The notes below the pieces were generated by a model, which saw nothing but the letters and a program-made list of their open reading frames with translations, was not told where the DNA came from and did no database searches. From Allium sativum (lineage: Eukaryota > Streptophyta > Magnoliopsida > Asparagales > Amaryllidaceae), in NCBI GenBank assembly GCA_030737875.1, contig CM060923.1:176927696-176991695 (forward strand): DNA of 64,000 nucleotides, given 5' to 3'. This document shows, piece by piece, positions 36,464-49,719 of this stretch; position 1 is the stretch's first letter, and the number at the start of each line of letters is the position of its first letter. The translations under genes were made by a program, and so were the position numbers.

Positions 36464-39377
36464 TAACGGTTGGATTTTAAATTATGTCCAAATCAAATTT
36501 GGAAAACGTCGTTGTAAGTGTAGTTCGATGACCGTTTATGGAAATCGACTAAAAGGGCATTGATAAAATTATTAAAAATATTAATAATTTGTGTAAAATC
36601 ATAATAAATGATTTGGAAAGAATTGGGATGAAAAATTCCATGTTTGTAAAGATAAAAATAAATTTTTATCAAAATGAGCTAGTTATTGACTAGTTTGGAT
36701 AGTCCAATAATTTTTATAAAAATAAATTGGATTTGCAATGGTTTTAAAAAAAATAACCTGAATTTTCCAATAAATAAATTGGAAGGGTTTGGAATGGAAA
36801 TAATCTTCGGAATATCTCGGTATTGGCTTTCGTGATTATACAGATATTGTGGAGGAATTTGGAAGATATATATATATATATCGTTATTCCCAATACGATA
36901 TTTGTTGATTTCAGAATTTGATATGAATATAAGCCGATATTATTTTCTATTCAGGGCCTTATGTTTAATATCAAATTGGATTTTGGGTTTGTCGTGAATG
37001 GTGTCTTAAATAAAATTGTTCTTAAACCCAGTTGAGAAAAGAATAAATCTTTTAATTAAGATTTAGTTAAGTTTTCCAAATAATTAATATTTAATTGGAA
37101 TTGAATAAAATAATTGGGTTTTGGGTTCGTCGTGAATGGTGTCTTAAATAACACTATTCTTGAACCTCATGTGAAAAGAATAAATCTTTTAATTAAGATT
37201 ATTAGAGGTTCCAGTCATATTTAGTAACTGGAATATAATGGAATGTGAATCGAGTTTATTGTGGACTATGTTTTTAACAACATTCGTTCTTTAACCCGAT
37301 TTACAGTAAATGTGATTTGGAATTTATAAATCTTTTTATTAAGATATAATAGAAATTTTCCAAAGCAAAGTTTCCCAATTAATTAATATTTAATTGGAAT
37401 GGAATTCGATTTGGTAATAATCGAAATGAGCTTCTGTGGAGGAAGACTATTACTATATATGGAATTTAAAAGGCTTTGCCATTATTCCATTTATATTATT
37501 AGTCAGATACGGAAATTGATATCGATTATATATTGATTTGCTTTTCCGTGGAGATTACATAATTAATGGAATGTGATTTTGGGTTTATCGTGAACTGTGT
37601 TTTAAATGATATTGGTTCTTTAACCCAGTTAAAGACAAGATTTATTTCCTAGATTTGAATAATCATTAATATTGATTTTTAGGGAGATTAAAAATAAGTG
37701 ATTTTTAATGAATCTTTAATTAGATTGAAATGCGAAGGTGATAATTTAAATTGTCAAATTCAAGAAATGATCGAGAATGGAGTATCACTAGTTTTACTCC
37801 AAGTGATAGTTAAATCTTTAATTAGATTTGAATGTAGAATGGTAATTAATTTCACCGATAACACCGTGGTGTTAGATATGGAGTATTAACAATTTTTCTC
37901 CATGGGATGAATAGGTTGGGATTGGGAAATAAAATAAATGATTACTTCAGTAAGGTCCGCTAATCTCGACTAGTTAGGATAAACCTTGATTTGGTTTGAA
38001 TTGATATCCAAAGGAAGATTAAAGAATAAATTTAAAGAATTTATCTTTGATAAAATTAATGGGATCCTTTCCCAAATGATATGAATATTTGAATAAAAGT
38101 ATATTCCAGATTGGAATAAGGCGTATGTTGTGTTTTATAACACTTGTTTATGCAGGTTATTCGGAAAGGCCGGGTTTTATAACCATTCCGAATAACTGAT
38201 TCGATGATATGTTGACGATGAAGATGGTGGTTGAAGTACGGAGGTCTTCACATCGTTTGGATGATTACTGATGTCCTGATTGGGTTTTACACCTAAAACG
38301 AGGTAATAAGTGGTGATTGTCCAAACGTACTTGGAGATCGACCGGATATGCGAGGACCTCTCTCCTGTATTGGACATATGGGTCGAGGAATAAGGTGCCT
38401 CCGGTTTGGTTCGGACCCAGAACGAACTTGTAAATGGATGTGTGTCTGACACTGGATTTTATTATGTGTTGATTGATCTCTATTAAATATATATCTATTT
38501 GGTGGAGGGCATTTATTCTTCTGCTTAACACCCTTCTCTGAGATGTACGAGCTCAGAGGTTATATATCGATAGATATCACTCGCATGGCGTGAATTGCAT
38601 GTGTGGCATGCTGAGATGCAAACGATCAAGGCTCCTGTGACTTTTCCGTTTTAATTGTAGAACCTAGTATGTTGACGTAATATATGGGTACCTACGCCGC
38701 CTATGATTGATATATTTATATTTGAAGTTGATTTCTTCACTTGTAGTAATAATAAAATATGAAATTTCATGTACTAAGCATTTTTGGCTATTATATGGTA
38801 AAAACTCTATCCTCCGGCTTGCGTTGCATTGTGTGATGGGACCTAAGTCTTATAATAGCTTCATTTTTCTATTTAGCATTGCGTTGTATGTTTTATGCAC
38901 TGGTATTCTTGGGGTTAAACCCGTTCCGTGTTACATGGCATGGTCCCTTGAATTACCTAACTTTAAAATCAAGTTAATAACTGTTTTAGTTCTCACACCA
39001 GTCACATGATTGACCTGGAGTTTATTGTTTTAATCTAAATTCTGGGTTCCCTTATTTTCCACCCGGGTAGCTAGTAGTTATGGTTTTGCAGATATTCATT
39101 TTCACAGGATCCTGGATTTACAGCTGGAGTTATATTCGAAAAGCTCTGTATCCGTGTATTTCTTTCAATCATGATATGTATTATTTTCCGCTGCAGTATA
39201 ATTTAAATCTCTGATATTTATCTAATGTATAATATTTATTCATACTCTGTTATATTCTTGTACTCTGATGTAAATTGTTGTAATAAGCAATTAAATGTTC
39301 TTTTGTTTGTATTCTGATTTGTCATGTTCTCAACTCAACCCAGGCTTTCCTTTACGGTGAAGTTTGGGTTGTTTCAG
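36464..39377 (+). mobile_element. LTR E, right fragment
   Basis: It continues the LTR broken at 4706, aligning with C LTR positions 52020 to the LTR end. It carries four copies of the ~46-bp hairpin repeat (near 36985, 37125, 37252 and 37585), the hairpin GCTATTATATG/CTTATAATAGC (38787-38859) and the AACCCGTTCCGTGTTACATG block. It ends in GGGTTGTTTCA at 39377, the terminus type of array A. Then follows minus-strand LTR D, with no PBS, so E ends here as a 3' or solo LTR. No coding sequence; a 63-codon ORF at 37698 is not shared by homologous copies. Confidence 0.78.
38787..38859 (+). other. Conserved LTR hairpin in E
   Basis: GCTATTATATG (38787-38797) pairs with CTTATAATAGC (38849-38859) with one mismatch near the loop. 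The loop contains CTCCGGCTTGCGTTGCATTG as in the other copies. Confidence 0.6.
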
Positions 39378-41832
39378 CTCCATCCAAAATCGGACATCAA
39401 ATTCACATTTTAAATCTTTATGAATATTATTTTTAAATATTCATTTAAATATTTTATTCAACACATGAATATTTTTAATGGTTTATACCTTCAATAAAAA
39501 TGATATTTTTATTGTTTAAATATTTTATTCAATAGATGAATATTTTTTTCTTTCATTTATACAATAAAAATGATATTTTTATTGTTCAAACATTTTATTC
39601 AACACATGAATTTTTTTTAATCTTTCATTTATGTAATAAAAATGATAATTTTATTGTTCAAACATTTTATTCAACACATGAATATTTTTAATCTTTTTAT
39701 GAATATTATTATAAATTATTCGTTATTTTCCAAATTGGAATGAAACCCAATAAATTACCATATAATGTTATTTATATGGATTCCATACAACACATGTATA
39801 AAATAACAACGATTAACAATCAACCATCATCCAGAGTACATTACACAACTGTATAAGCATTAAATATAAATAATTAACGCTTACAACAGTCTGTCAACCA
39901 ATTGATTGACATACAACTAAACAATTGGGATTAATGTACGTCAATTTCATCCTAATACCCGTGTGGGTTTCAATCAACAAACACAGATTTTATTTGTGCA
40001 GTTGGGCGATGTGTAAAATATAACGTCCCAATCAGTCAGTTAAGTGCATGTACATAAACAAATCGTCTCATTTGTAAATGAGTTCACATATATGTTAAAA
40101 ATTATATTTTTAACGATAAAATATTTTATTCAACACATGAATATTTTATACAGTTCATACATTCAATAAACACAACACAGTCAATTCAATCAAAACAAAC
40201 AATCATGGTTTGTACAATAAATGGTGTTGAGTGCTACTAGCACCATCTGCATCCTAGTATATATTTAACTATAAAAATTTAGAGTGAGAAGGAGTTCTCA
40301 CAGTTGGTTTCCACTCCGCCAGTTTTATTTATGAATAGTTTGGATGTGAATTTGCCCGAAATTCTAACGTACTCCAATTTGGACCCAGTTAGTTTTGTTG
40401 TGAAGCTCTCGGCTTCACGATCGCAACTAAAAACGTTGCATTTGGACCTCATATGAAAATTTATGCTATTACAAACAATTGATTTCAATTTATATAATTA
40501 AATAATTATTAATTTAAATAATTAACCTTTCTTCCTCCTTTTATTTTCTGGGCCGACGTTACTTCCTTAAGCTCGATACTAGGGTTCAGATGAGCACCAA
40601 ATACAGGGCATCGAACCTAGATCGTCCGCCACCTCGTCGAGCGCCCCAGTGGGCCGCGCCACCCCCCAATTCTCGTCTCATTCGGTGATCTCCTGGCAGA
40701 GAAATTTGGGGGCTATCGAGCCCACTTCGAGGCCGAAGATCTCAAATTATACCTCTCCAAAAACGAACTCTACCGTTGAACATCATCCTCTCGCTGAGCC
40801 GATCCATTTTTGCTTTTAAAGATTGGGTTTTTATTGTATAGATCAAAAGAAAATAGGGGAGAAGGAATTGAACGTTAATCGCCGTTCGTTTTTCTTGTGG
40901 CGGTGGAATAACTGAAGAGGGTAGGGTTTTGAAGAGGAATTTATATATATATCATAATATTTTATTATTTTAATTCTGAAAATTCTTGTTTATTGATCTG
41001 AACTCCAAATCAAACCCAACGACTGTTGCCCCCAGCTAAATACCCCCATTCCGGACACAATGGGATATGTTTCTTAAGCTTATTCGACAGTTTTGATTAG
41101 TTTTTATCCAAATTAAAATATAAATCAGCATATATTTAATTTATACGTACATTTTAATTACCGGAGACACATATTGACTCCAAAAATTATATTTAGCTTT
41201 GTTTTGATGATACGGCCCTAACAAAATTAATTTCATCGAATTTGGATACAATTTAACAAATGGCCATTTTCTAGTCGATCCAATTTGACTGAAATTGACA
41301 AAACAAAATTTCTTTTGCCACGCTCACATATTAATTCCAAAAATTGTGGAAATTGGAATCTAGCAATAATTTGACATTTCTGATCCAACAAAAGTGGTTT
41401 CGTCGAAAATGGAGGTCGTTTGCAAAATGGCTATTTTTAAGGGCCATATATATATATATTAAAAGATATATAAATTCCACAGTGACTATTCTGAATTTTA
41501 AACTGGACGTAACTTACAATTTATAAAGTGAAATCTCAGTTTCTTACATTCGTTAGAAAGATATAGTTAATCAGATTCAAATATTTCTTGTCCCGTCCAA
41601 TTCTGAATTATATTGAATTCTGTATATTCATTTGAAACTAGAAATCGAATTTTCAAACTACCGCGCCTTTTCAGGCTCGTTTTATAATTAAAATAAATTT
41701 ATTCGTTCTAAATTCATTTAAAATAAATTTTTAGTCGTTATTATTTGAAATAAATCATTTTAAATATTCAATATCCATTAAAATAGCTAAAATAAATTTT
41801 TTATATTGGTTCTGAAACTCCGGGTTGTTACA
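39378..41832 (-). mobile_element. LTR D, 5' part (minus strand)
   Basis: Its sense start TGTAACAACCCGG is at 41832 and it is cut at 39378 by insertion of E. It aligns with LTR A over U3, a TATA-like run (40941-40950), a GC-rich leader (40540-40800), the GTGAGAAGGAGTTCTCAC palindrome (40284-40301), the CATCCTAG motif (40250-40257) and the conserved segment TCGGACATCA near 39391. No PPT lies beyond 41832, so this is a 5' or solo LTR border. A minus-strand ORF (40279-40488, 69 codons) spans the exon-like part but has no recognisable domain. Confidence 0.78.
40941..40950 (-). promoter_or_regulatory. TATA-like box of LTR D
   Basis: In sense TATATATAAATTCCTC, about 882 bp from the LTR start, followed by a C-rich leader. 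It is less certain because the region is a TA run. Confidence 0.4.
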
Positions 41833-44484
41833 CCCAGTTTCCTTTTCTCTGTGGAAATAGAACTGTTGGGCTCGTTCCCAATAGCTAGGGTTTTCTCTGT
41901 TGTCCCCAAATCGAATTGCAAATTGATGGTTTGGATAAACTTTGAAGCTCAAATTCTTTGATGCTCTATCGTCGATTGATTTGGCCGTGGTTGCGATCGA
42001 AAACAAGTGAGTAATTTTTGATTTGAATCGATTTCTGCTGTTTAAAATTTGTGGGTTTGGTTTTTGATGCTGTAGCCAATGATGAAATGGTGTTTTTATA
42101 TAGGATATAGAAATCCTATAATTGCTCTCTGATTTCACTGTATTATGACTTGGCTTGATTGCATGATGTTTCCTCTTTTGAAATTCTCGATTTAAATTGG
42201 ATTCCTTGATTGAAATGGGTCTTGATGACTTTTTAGAAACATTTAAATTGTTGCCAATAATGTTGATATGATTTTCTACCCCTTTGAACCGTTTCCCTAA
42301 AATGATTAATTTGGAGACGGTTCGTGATGCACCTGGATGTATTTGTGAACCTCACTTTCTTGCATGTATATTCTTTATGCTGATTTGAAATCTTTCCAAA
42401 GATTAAAGATTTTTGCCCCAAATCTCATTGCTCAAAAAACAGGAAACATATCGAAATAAAGGCTTGCTCAAAATGTTCATTATTTCCTGGAAAAAAATAG
42501 TTTAAGAACTTGCCAAATAATGAATTGTGATATCTTGAGTATTTCTTGAAATTGAATGATTCACTGTTGCCTTATCCCGACTGATTTTGAAAACTTGCCA
42601 ATCTGGTTCCTGTATTGCAGTTTATGTTGGCTGCACCATGTAACCCATGGCATTTGCTTCATGCTGTCACTTTGTTTTTCAAAATGGCTTGCACATATGC
42701 ACTGACTTATGCATACCATGTATTCATTATGTTGTACCATGCTTTCTGAACTTTGCAAACTTATTTGCGTTGTGCACTCTGAATTGTTCCATTTATGTTG
42801 ATCTGACCATCTTTAAATTTCTGAAACATGCTGCCTTTCATTTGCACATACACATGCTGACTCAAATTTGTATACATGCACCTCTCCATCTTGTTTGCAA
42901 GGCTATGAAGCTGCTGTATAAAGAAGATTTTGATATTACACTTGTGTACACTATTTATACATTGTATGTATTCATATTGACTGAAACTGTTGGCATTTCT
43001 TTGTTCAAAGTTCCACTCCATTCAGTTGCACTTGTAATAGTTGTCATGATTCTGATATGTTGTGCACTCCCATGTTGTAGCATGTATTACCACTTCGGCC
43101 ATGCTTGTACACATGCATACATGCACCATATTGTTCTGTGCATACAAAAGCTCCTATACTTATAAAACCTGAACTTGTTGTGTATATTGGCATGTAACTG
43201 TTGCCACCATTACACTTTGCATAATTTACTTGAATGCTGAATTGCTTGTGCATTGCTGAGTTACACATGTGGCTTGAAGCTGAACCATTTCCATGCATTT
43301 ATGCTTCTGTCCCATGTCAAAACTCCTCTGTCTCAACACATTTGTGTACCATGTTTGTATATTGACCTTGCCTTGTCTACACTTTCCTATTGTCATGAAC
43401 TTACCATACTAGCTTGGCCATGCTTATCTTGGCTGCATCATTTTTGTTGACATGTGTAATGATCTGTTTTGTTGTTTCATGTACTTGTCTTGTACCATCC
43501 TGGACTGGTTCATGTTGCATCATTCATGTTTGCTTGACCACTTTGAGCACCATGCTGAAATGTATTCATTTTCACTTGCACTGGGTCGAGTTAGTCCATG
43601 TGGCTGCTCCTCAGTTGCATTTTGATTGGCGAGGCAGTGCACGCATATATATTTATACACTTGTGTATATGCAGCCATCCAGAAAAGTTTTCTATCCCTG
43701 CACTGTAATATTTGTATATACATGTTGTCTGCCTTGTGGTATTTACAGTGTATCACTGTGAATATCACAAGCTGTCTAGACACATATTGATCGATATATA
43801 AATCAGATCAAGTCATGAAAAATGATGAGAAACACACTGAAATTCTTAGGCAGACAAAATTTAAAAATAAATTCAAATTTGCATGTATTCAGTTTTATTT
43901 CTATTGCAGTGTATTGTGTGTGTGTTTCATGTTACAGGTAAGCAGACGGTGACTGGACTGACTGTAAGCTGTGAAGACAGAAGACAGAAAACAGAGTGAA
44001 TATATGTACATAAGTGAAATATAAGCGAGTGTATGAGTGTTTTTGTAGTGAGGAGCACTGTATGAGTGAAAAAGATTATACAGTATTGTATATTAGTGAA
44101 ATATACAAATAGTGGTGTATAAAATTTATACTGTATGAATGTTTGAAATAAAATATTCTATTTAAATAAAATACTATGTGAATATTTGAATTTCTGTACA
44201 GTCGTGTTCTATTTAAATATAAATATTATATTCCTGTCCGTGATGTATATATGAAATAGTATAATTACAAACACATTTAAAATAATATATATTTGTTTGT
44301 TATCATCAAACAAAAATCATATAATTATGTATACAACAACATTATATACAACATAGATATATTAGTTATTTAGGCTTGGTGTTTGTGGATATTATATATA
44401 TATATATATATATATATTGGTGGTTGGATATTCCCGCAGTACCATTAGCGGATGTCCGCAGTATCATTAACGGATGACCCTATG
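41833..44484 (+). other. Unassigned stretch between the two nests, intron-like composition
   Basis: No similarity to the other elements in the window. The left 170 bp resembles a plant 5' leader (CTAGGGTTTTCTC) and ends at a donor match AACAA|GTGAGTAA near 42006. From about 42540 to 43780 the plus strand is strongly pyrimidine-rich with many TGCA/CATG words. At 43937 ACAG|GTAAGCAG is an acceptor match, followed by a purine-rich stretch (CAGACGGTGACTGG, GAAGACAGAAGACAG). A TA run is near 44394-44420. It could be a spliced leader of a host gene or part of another retroelement. No protein family was recognised. Confidence 0.35.
42647..43165 (+). other. 172-codon open frame, probably compositional
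   Basis: ATG to stop, very rich in Cys, His, Leu, Ile and Val because the strand is rich in TGY, CAY and CTN. It has hydrophobic stretches but no signal peptide pattern or repeat family that I recognise. A similar 115-codon frame lies at 43414-43761. Both sit in the pyrimidine-rich, intron-like region, so I judge them chance ORFs. Confidence 0.15.
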
Positions 44485-45866
44485 TGACGACCCAGACTTC
44501 CCAATCCCCTAGGAGATGGAGCAGTCCGGATTGCGTTGAGAACACAACGCATCATAACACAAACAATAGAACATATCATTGCTATTACAACAATTACATC
44601 AGAGTACAAGATACCGGAGTATGAATAAATAATTTACAGTGGAAAATATCAGAGATTTAAAATACACAAATTTAAATGTATAAATACAAGTTACAGCGGA
44701 AAATACATCAACTAGCACAACTAAATGAAATACACAGATACAAAGCTTTCCGAATATAGCTCCAGCTGTAATCCAGGATGCTGTGAAAAGAAATATCTGC
44801 GAAAACCAAAACTACTAGCTGCCTGTGTGAAAAATATGGGAACCCAGAGTTTAGGTAGAAACAATAAACTACGAGTCCATCATGGAACTAGTGTGAGAAC
44901 TAAAACAGCTATTAGCTTCCATTTTAAAGTTTGGTTAATCACGGGACCACGCCGTATAACAGGGAACAGGATTATCCCCTATGAATACCAGTGCATAAAA
45001 ATAAACAGCGCAATCCTAAAGAGAAAAATGAAGCTATTATAAGACTCAGGTCCCATCATACAATGAACGCAGTCAAGGATAGAGTTTTACCATATAATAG
45101 CCAAACATGCGTAATACGCAAAATTTGATATTTTATTATTACTATAAGTGAAGAAATCAACTTCAAATATAAATGTATCAATCATAGGAGGCGTAGGTAC
45201 CATTAAATTACGTCGCCATATAGGTTTACAACTAAAATCATAAAATTGCGTATTGGAAATTGGGTTTCCATCTATGGACCGAGGCAAGGGATCTTCCTCA
45301 CCGATTTCGAGACACACTAGCAATGCCTTGGGACTCGGACACTGGCGAGCCCTTGGATCTTCATGGCCGGACATCCGTCGATGATTAGTTATACTATAAA
45401 CTATATGTTAGCCAGTTCTATCAAACCTCCAAAATGGTCAGTCCAGTCGACCATCTAGAACCTTTTAGTCAGTTCCATCAATTCCGAGGTACCTCGATTT
45501 CCATCAATAAAGTTTTCCAACATCCACATAAGTAAACAGTCTCGTCTCTATACCATGACATTACTCGTAGCTAGAAACTAACATATGTCCATTTCCATGC
45601 AGTCACTATCCCGTTTTTGGTTCATACCGGGGTGTGAAGCTCGCGAATTAACACTACACAAAGCTATGCTAATTAAAGCCGTGCTTTGATCATCAACCAC
45701 AAGACTCTGCTTTTTAACAAAAGCCTTGATACATGGAACTTAGCATGCCACATTGTCAATCTATACCGTACCACTGATTTCCACCAATATATAACCTCTA
45801 AGCTCGTATGTCCCAGAGAAGGATGTTAAGCAAGAGAATAACTTCTCCGCCACCAAATAGATATAT
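44485..45866 (-). mobile_element. LTR F, 3' part (minus strand)
   Basis: Its sense end, ...GTCGTCA, is at 44485. It aligns with the last 1.4 kb of the other LTRs: the hairpin GCTATTATAAG/CATATAATAGC (45033-45101), the AACAGGGAACAGG block near 44958, and the TAACCTCTAAGCTCGTA segment near 45793. It stops at 45866 where element G begins; the continuation is presumably beyond the window. No coding sequence. Confidence 0.75.
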
Positions 45867-47881
45867 TGTAACGGCTGGAAATTTTCGACTCCCCGAGAGT
45901 CGAAAATTCCGAGACGTTAGTGAAAGAAAGTAGAGGGTGAGGAAGAAAAGATAGAACTAATAGAATAGAAGAAGAAGAAGAACTTACATCATCAGAGTAA
46001 ACACGAATCTCACAGCGGAACAAATAAAATATAACATAACTTTGAAATACAAATCAGTACTCGTATATACATACCATTTCAAAGTACAACACTTAACAAC
46101 ACAGCGGAATAATAATAGCTATAATCCTGAAGTCTCCTGCTCCAAGCTCTCCAAGTGTATCTGTAAAATCCCAACTACTTGACTGCCCGTACAAATTTAG
46201 GCACCCAAGAGTTTAGGGAAAACAAACAAAATAAACTCCGGGTCAGTCATGGAACTGGTGTGAATAAAACTCCAACACTTGGTTAAATAAAGGATATCTT
46301 TCTGATATTATAATAATGTCTAAATACAATAGATATCAATCTAGCAGAACACTTGCATCTCACGTTCCACATACATAGTATACAAATAAAACCGTGAGCG
46401 CTTATTGGAGATTGGATTCCAACAGACAAGGTATGGGAGCACCTTTCGATCAGTGTACTCTAGAGGAGATACACTAGGGTTCAACAAGAACGTCTTGCAA
46501 CCCAGCCACACATGACCGTCCACTCATTTAGCTTGAGTGTAACGAATATATTATCATCGATGGTTGGGATCAACAACCATCCTTCCCGATAAGGGACAGC
46601 ATTGAAATAGATTATAAAGAAGTACAATTGAATACTCTCTAGATGGTGATAATACACCCTGCTTGGGTATGGCCCAACTAGCCATGCTGCCAAGCCCAAC
46701 TTCTGTTATTTTCCGGTTGTGAGGTTTTGAGGTCACGTTTATCACTTTGACAGATTATTTCTTCAATTACTTTGAATGCCACATCGTCATACCCGCCAAA
46801 TCATTATTGATTTCTCAAGGCATCACGGGTATAAAAGCTAAGAGAAACGAATTTCTCTGCCACCAACGTAATACGTTTAAAGAGATCAACATATATGATT
46901 TGTTAAGAATACTTTGTCAGACACTCGTCCATATATGTTGTCCTGGGACTGAATAAACCGAAGGCACTATTCAGTGAATCCATCCTACCTAGGCTTTTCA
47001 CAATAGCCCTTGCACTTCACTCCGTCTTCAATTATCTTCAGCGTACTTGATTCGCAACGCTTATGCTAATACGGAGTGGTTCTTCGGATAACAATCCAAC
47101 CGGTCTCTCCATATTTACAACGTAAATATGGTCAAAACTTTGATAGTCTGTGATTCAACTATCAAATGAAAACATGTCGGTGTACAAACAACGATCTTAT
47201 TTCCAAATGGAAATTCGATCGATCAATCATCATATACATATATATGTTCATATTTCCTTATTTCATATATTCAGAAAATATATGTTATTAATCATTGGAA
47301 AACATTTCCATAGCTTATTTACGCATCACTTTTTATTTCACCACTATCAGTCCCTAACGGTAAACCACTAAGAGAACAACTCCTAATTATAAATCCCGAA
47401 GGTCGAAACCAACATTAGATCGTCACTTAGGAAACTATTCAACTTAACTAATCTCCAGTCAGTTTCTAAATTTTCTTAACTCGATTTCTTAATTCTTATC
47501 ATTAAAACATTTCATTTTCTATGTTTAGAAAACATATCTGACTATATTTGGAAAACGTTTCCAAATCTCATTTACGGATTTCCAATGAACGTTGTATAAA
47601 ACATCGTTTTGCTAAATCCATTTATCGCTTATTCCTTAACTTTATTCCTAATCAACCTTTTAGATCGAACCACAACTATTCCTTTGTCAATTCTGAAGTT
47701 AATCAAGTTGGGGTATAATTACCTCGCAGACCTTAATTGAACAACGTCCTTTACTGTGAAATAGATGAAGTTCATCACTCACTTTTTACAATCATCTGTT
47801 TACGCAAATTCCCGGATTCAGGTTACGAATCCACTTCTTATATGAAAACGTTTGATTACAACTATAACGTTATAATTCCTA
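45867..47881 (-). mobile_element. LTR G, left part (minus strand)
   Basis: It opens with TGTAACGGC (sense end GCCGTTACA). A strong hairpin at 45877-45910 (TTTTCGACTC against GAGTCGAAAA) lies just inside the terminus. The next parts are diverged homologues of the LTR end: AGCGGAATAATAATAG, GGCACCCAAGAGTTTAGG, and further on CCCGAAGGTCGAAACCAACAT (47393 on). It is interrupted at 47881 by element C. No coding sequence. Confidence 0.68.
47877..47881. repeat. Target-site duplication of element C (left)
   Basis: TCCTA is repeated at 62519-62523, directly after the end of the C 3' LTR. Confidence 0.93.
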
Positions 47882-48809
47882 TGTAATAACCCGCAAAATC
47901 TGGGCCAGTTTAAAATTTTTATTTTGGCCATTTTAGCGAATTTTGAATATTTAAAATAGATTATTTTAAATAATGGCGACGGAAAATTTATTTTCAATAT
48001 AGAATCGACGTATATATTATATACGTCGTCGTTAGAATATAAATAATTATATATAATTATAAATAGAAAAGAAAATGGCGCGGTAGTTCGAAAATTCGAT
48101 TTCTAATTTCAAATGAATATACAGAATTCAATATAAGTCAGAATTGAACGAAACAAGAAATATTTGAATCTGTATAACTATATCTTTGTAACGAAGTTAA
48201 CAAACTGAGATTTCATTTTAGAAATGATGAGATATGTCCAGTTGAAAATTAGAAATAGTCGCTGTGGAATTTATATATATTTTAATATAATATATAGCCC
48301 TTAAAAATAGCCATTTTGCAAATGACCTCGGATTTCGACGAAACCACTTTTGTTGGATCCGTGATGTCAAATTATTGCTAGATTCCAAATTTCATAATTT
48401 TTCGAATCAATATGTGAGCGTGGCAAAGGAAAACGCGTTTGACCAGTTTCAGTTGATTTTAATCGACTGGAAATTGGCCATTTTTCTAACGGTCTCAGAA
48501 TTCGACGAAACTAGTTTTGTTAGGACCGTATCGTCAATACGAAGCTAGAAAATATTTTTCTGGAATTTTTCGAGTTAGTTTGTGCCCCCGGTAATTTGAA
48601 ATATACGTTTAAAATTCAATATAGTGATTTAAAAGTAAATTCAAGGGAAACTGACTGTAACAATCGAATCAGCTTGCGATACATGTTTCATTGTGTTCGG
48701 AATGGGGGTGAAACGCTATGGACGACAGGCGGTGGGTCTCGTTTTGAGGTCGAAAATAAAAGTTGCTTTTTGAAAGTAATTAAATAATTAAATATATATA
48801 TATTTTTCA

Positions 48810-48815
48810 TATAAA
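48810..48815 (+). promoter_or_regulatory. TATA box of the C 5' LTR
   Basis: CATATAAACCCCCCC followed by TCTCGTTTTCATTC, 928 bp from the LTR start. The same layout is in the 3' LTR at 56656-56661. Transcription would start about 30 bp further on; this is inferred from position and from recurrence in five other LTRs. Confidence 0.55.
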
Positions 48816-48978
48816 CCCCCCCCTCTCGTTTTCATTCTAAAAACAGAAATCAAATAAATAAAAAAAAAAAAAAAAAAAAAAAAGAAAAACCCCCAATCGC
48901 GATCGCCCCCCCCAGGATCCGTCGCCAGAGCCACCCAACGCCGCCTCTTCGCCAGCTCCGACCACCGCCCCTCCCCAG

Positions 48979-49257
48979 ATGCATCGCCGCCCTTTCCCCT
49001 TCTTCTTCGATGATCCCCGAACCCCAAACCCGTCGCCCCATCGTACGCCATCGCCAATAGCGATCCACGCCACCGCAGTCCCCCCCCCTGTCGATGACCG
49101 CTTCCCCTCCCCTGTCGATGGTCGCGCCCCACTCGCGAAGTCCAGTACCCTCCTGCCGCCGACGAAGATGAAGCGAAGCCCCCCCCCCCCCGACAAAGCC
49201 GACAGCGCCCCAGGTAGTTTTTTTATTTTATTTTATTTATTTTTACTTTTATATTGA
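48979..49257 (+). CDS. Pro-rich short ORF in the C leader exon (uncertain)
   Basis: A 92-codon ATG frame in the GC-rich leader, very rich in Pro, Ser and Arg, with no known domain. Its frame crosses the donor match at 49213/49214. If that intron were removed to 49896, the frame would stay open into an acidic stretch (start VATDDEADENAIA) and stop shortly after. LTRs A1 and A3 hold Pro-rich frames at the same place, but with different sequence and stops before the intron. The 3' LTR copy is altered after the C run near 57030. The signal may be compositional; coding is unproven. Confidence 0.2.
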   Translation: MHRRPFPFFFDDPRTPNPSPHRTPSPIAIHATAVPPPVDDRFPSPVDGRAPLAKSSTLLPPTKMKRSPPPPDKADSAPGSFFILFYLFLLLY

Positions 49258-49533
49258 TTTTATAAAAAAAAAAACTGTTTTAAAAAGAATTTTTAAACTG
49301 TTTTTTTTAGAAATCAAAACTGAGATTTTTAAAAGTATTTTAAAAACTGATTTTTAATTTATTTTTAAAACTGAATTTTTAAATATAGAAAACTGTTTTT
49401 ATTTTTAAGATTCAAAACTGAGATTTTTAAAAGTTTGAAAAACTGATTTTATTTTAAGATTTAAAATAGAAAAGGTTTAAACTTTAAAAAGAAAATGGTT
49501 TGAACTTTAAAAAGATTTGATCTTTAAAATAGG

Positions 49534-49676
49534 AAATTCAAAAAGGCGTAATCTTTAAATTCAAAAAGGCGTAATCTTTAAATTCAAAAAGGCGTAATCT
49601 TTAAATTCAAAAAGGCGTAATCTTTAAATTCAAAAAGGCGTAATCTTTAAATTCAAAAAGGCGTAATCTTTAAAGT
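49534..49676 (+). repeat. 23-bp tandem repeat, six copies
   Basis: Unit AAATTCAAAAAGGCGTAATC plus TTT, six near-identical copies. The identical block is at 57379-57521 in the 3' LTR. It lies within the intron-like stretch. Confidence 0.9.
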
Positions 49677-49719
49677 AGAAAAGGCGAAATATTTGAAAAG
49701 ACGAGATCTTTATATAGTA

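Noticed and set aside
42647..43165. 172-codon Cys/His-rich ORF as a membrane protein gene
   Set aside because: Composition follows from the pyrimidine-rich strand. No motif, family or start context was convincing, and similar frames occur nearby in the same tract.
44394..44420. TA run as a promoter of the unassigned region
   Set aside because: It is a simple dinucleotide repeat with no leader-like sequence after it; similar runs occur at 7983, 15255 and 55313.
49534..49676. CRISPR-like array
   Set aside because: The 23-bp units are contiguous with no spacers, and the genome is clearly from a plant.
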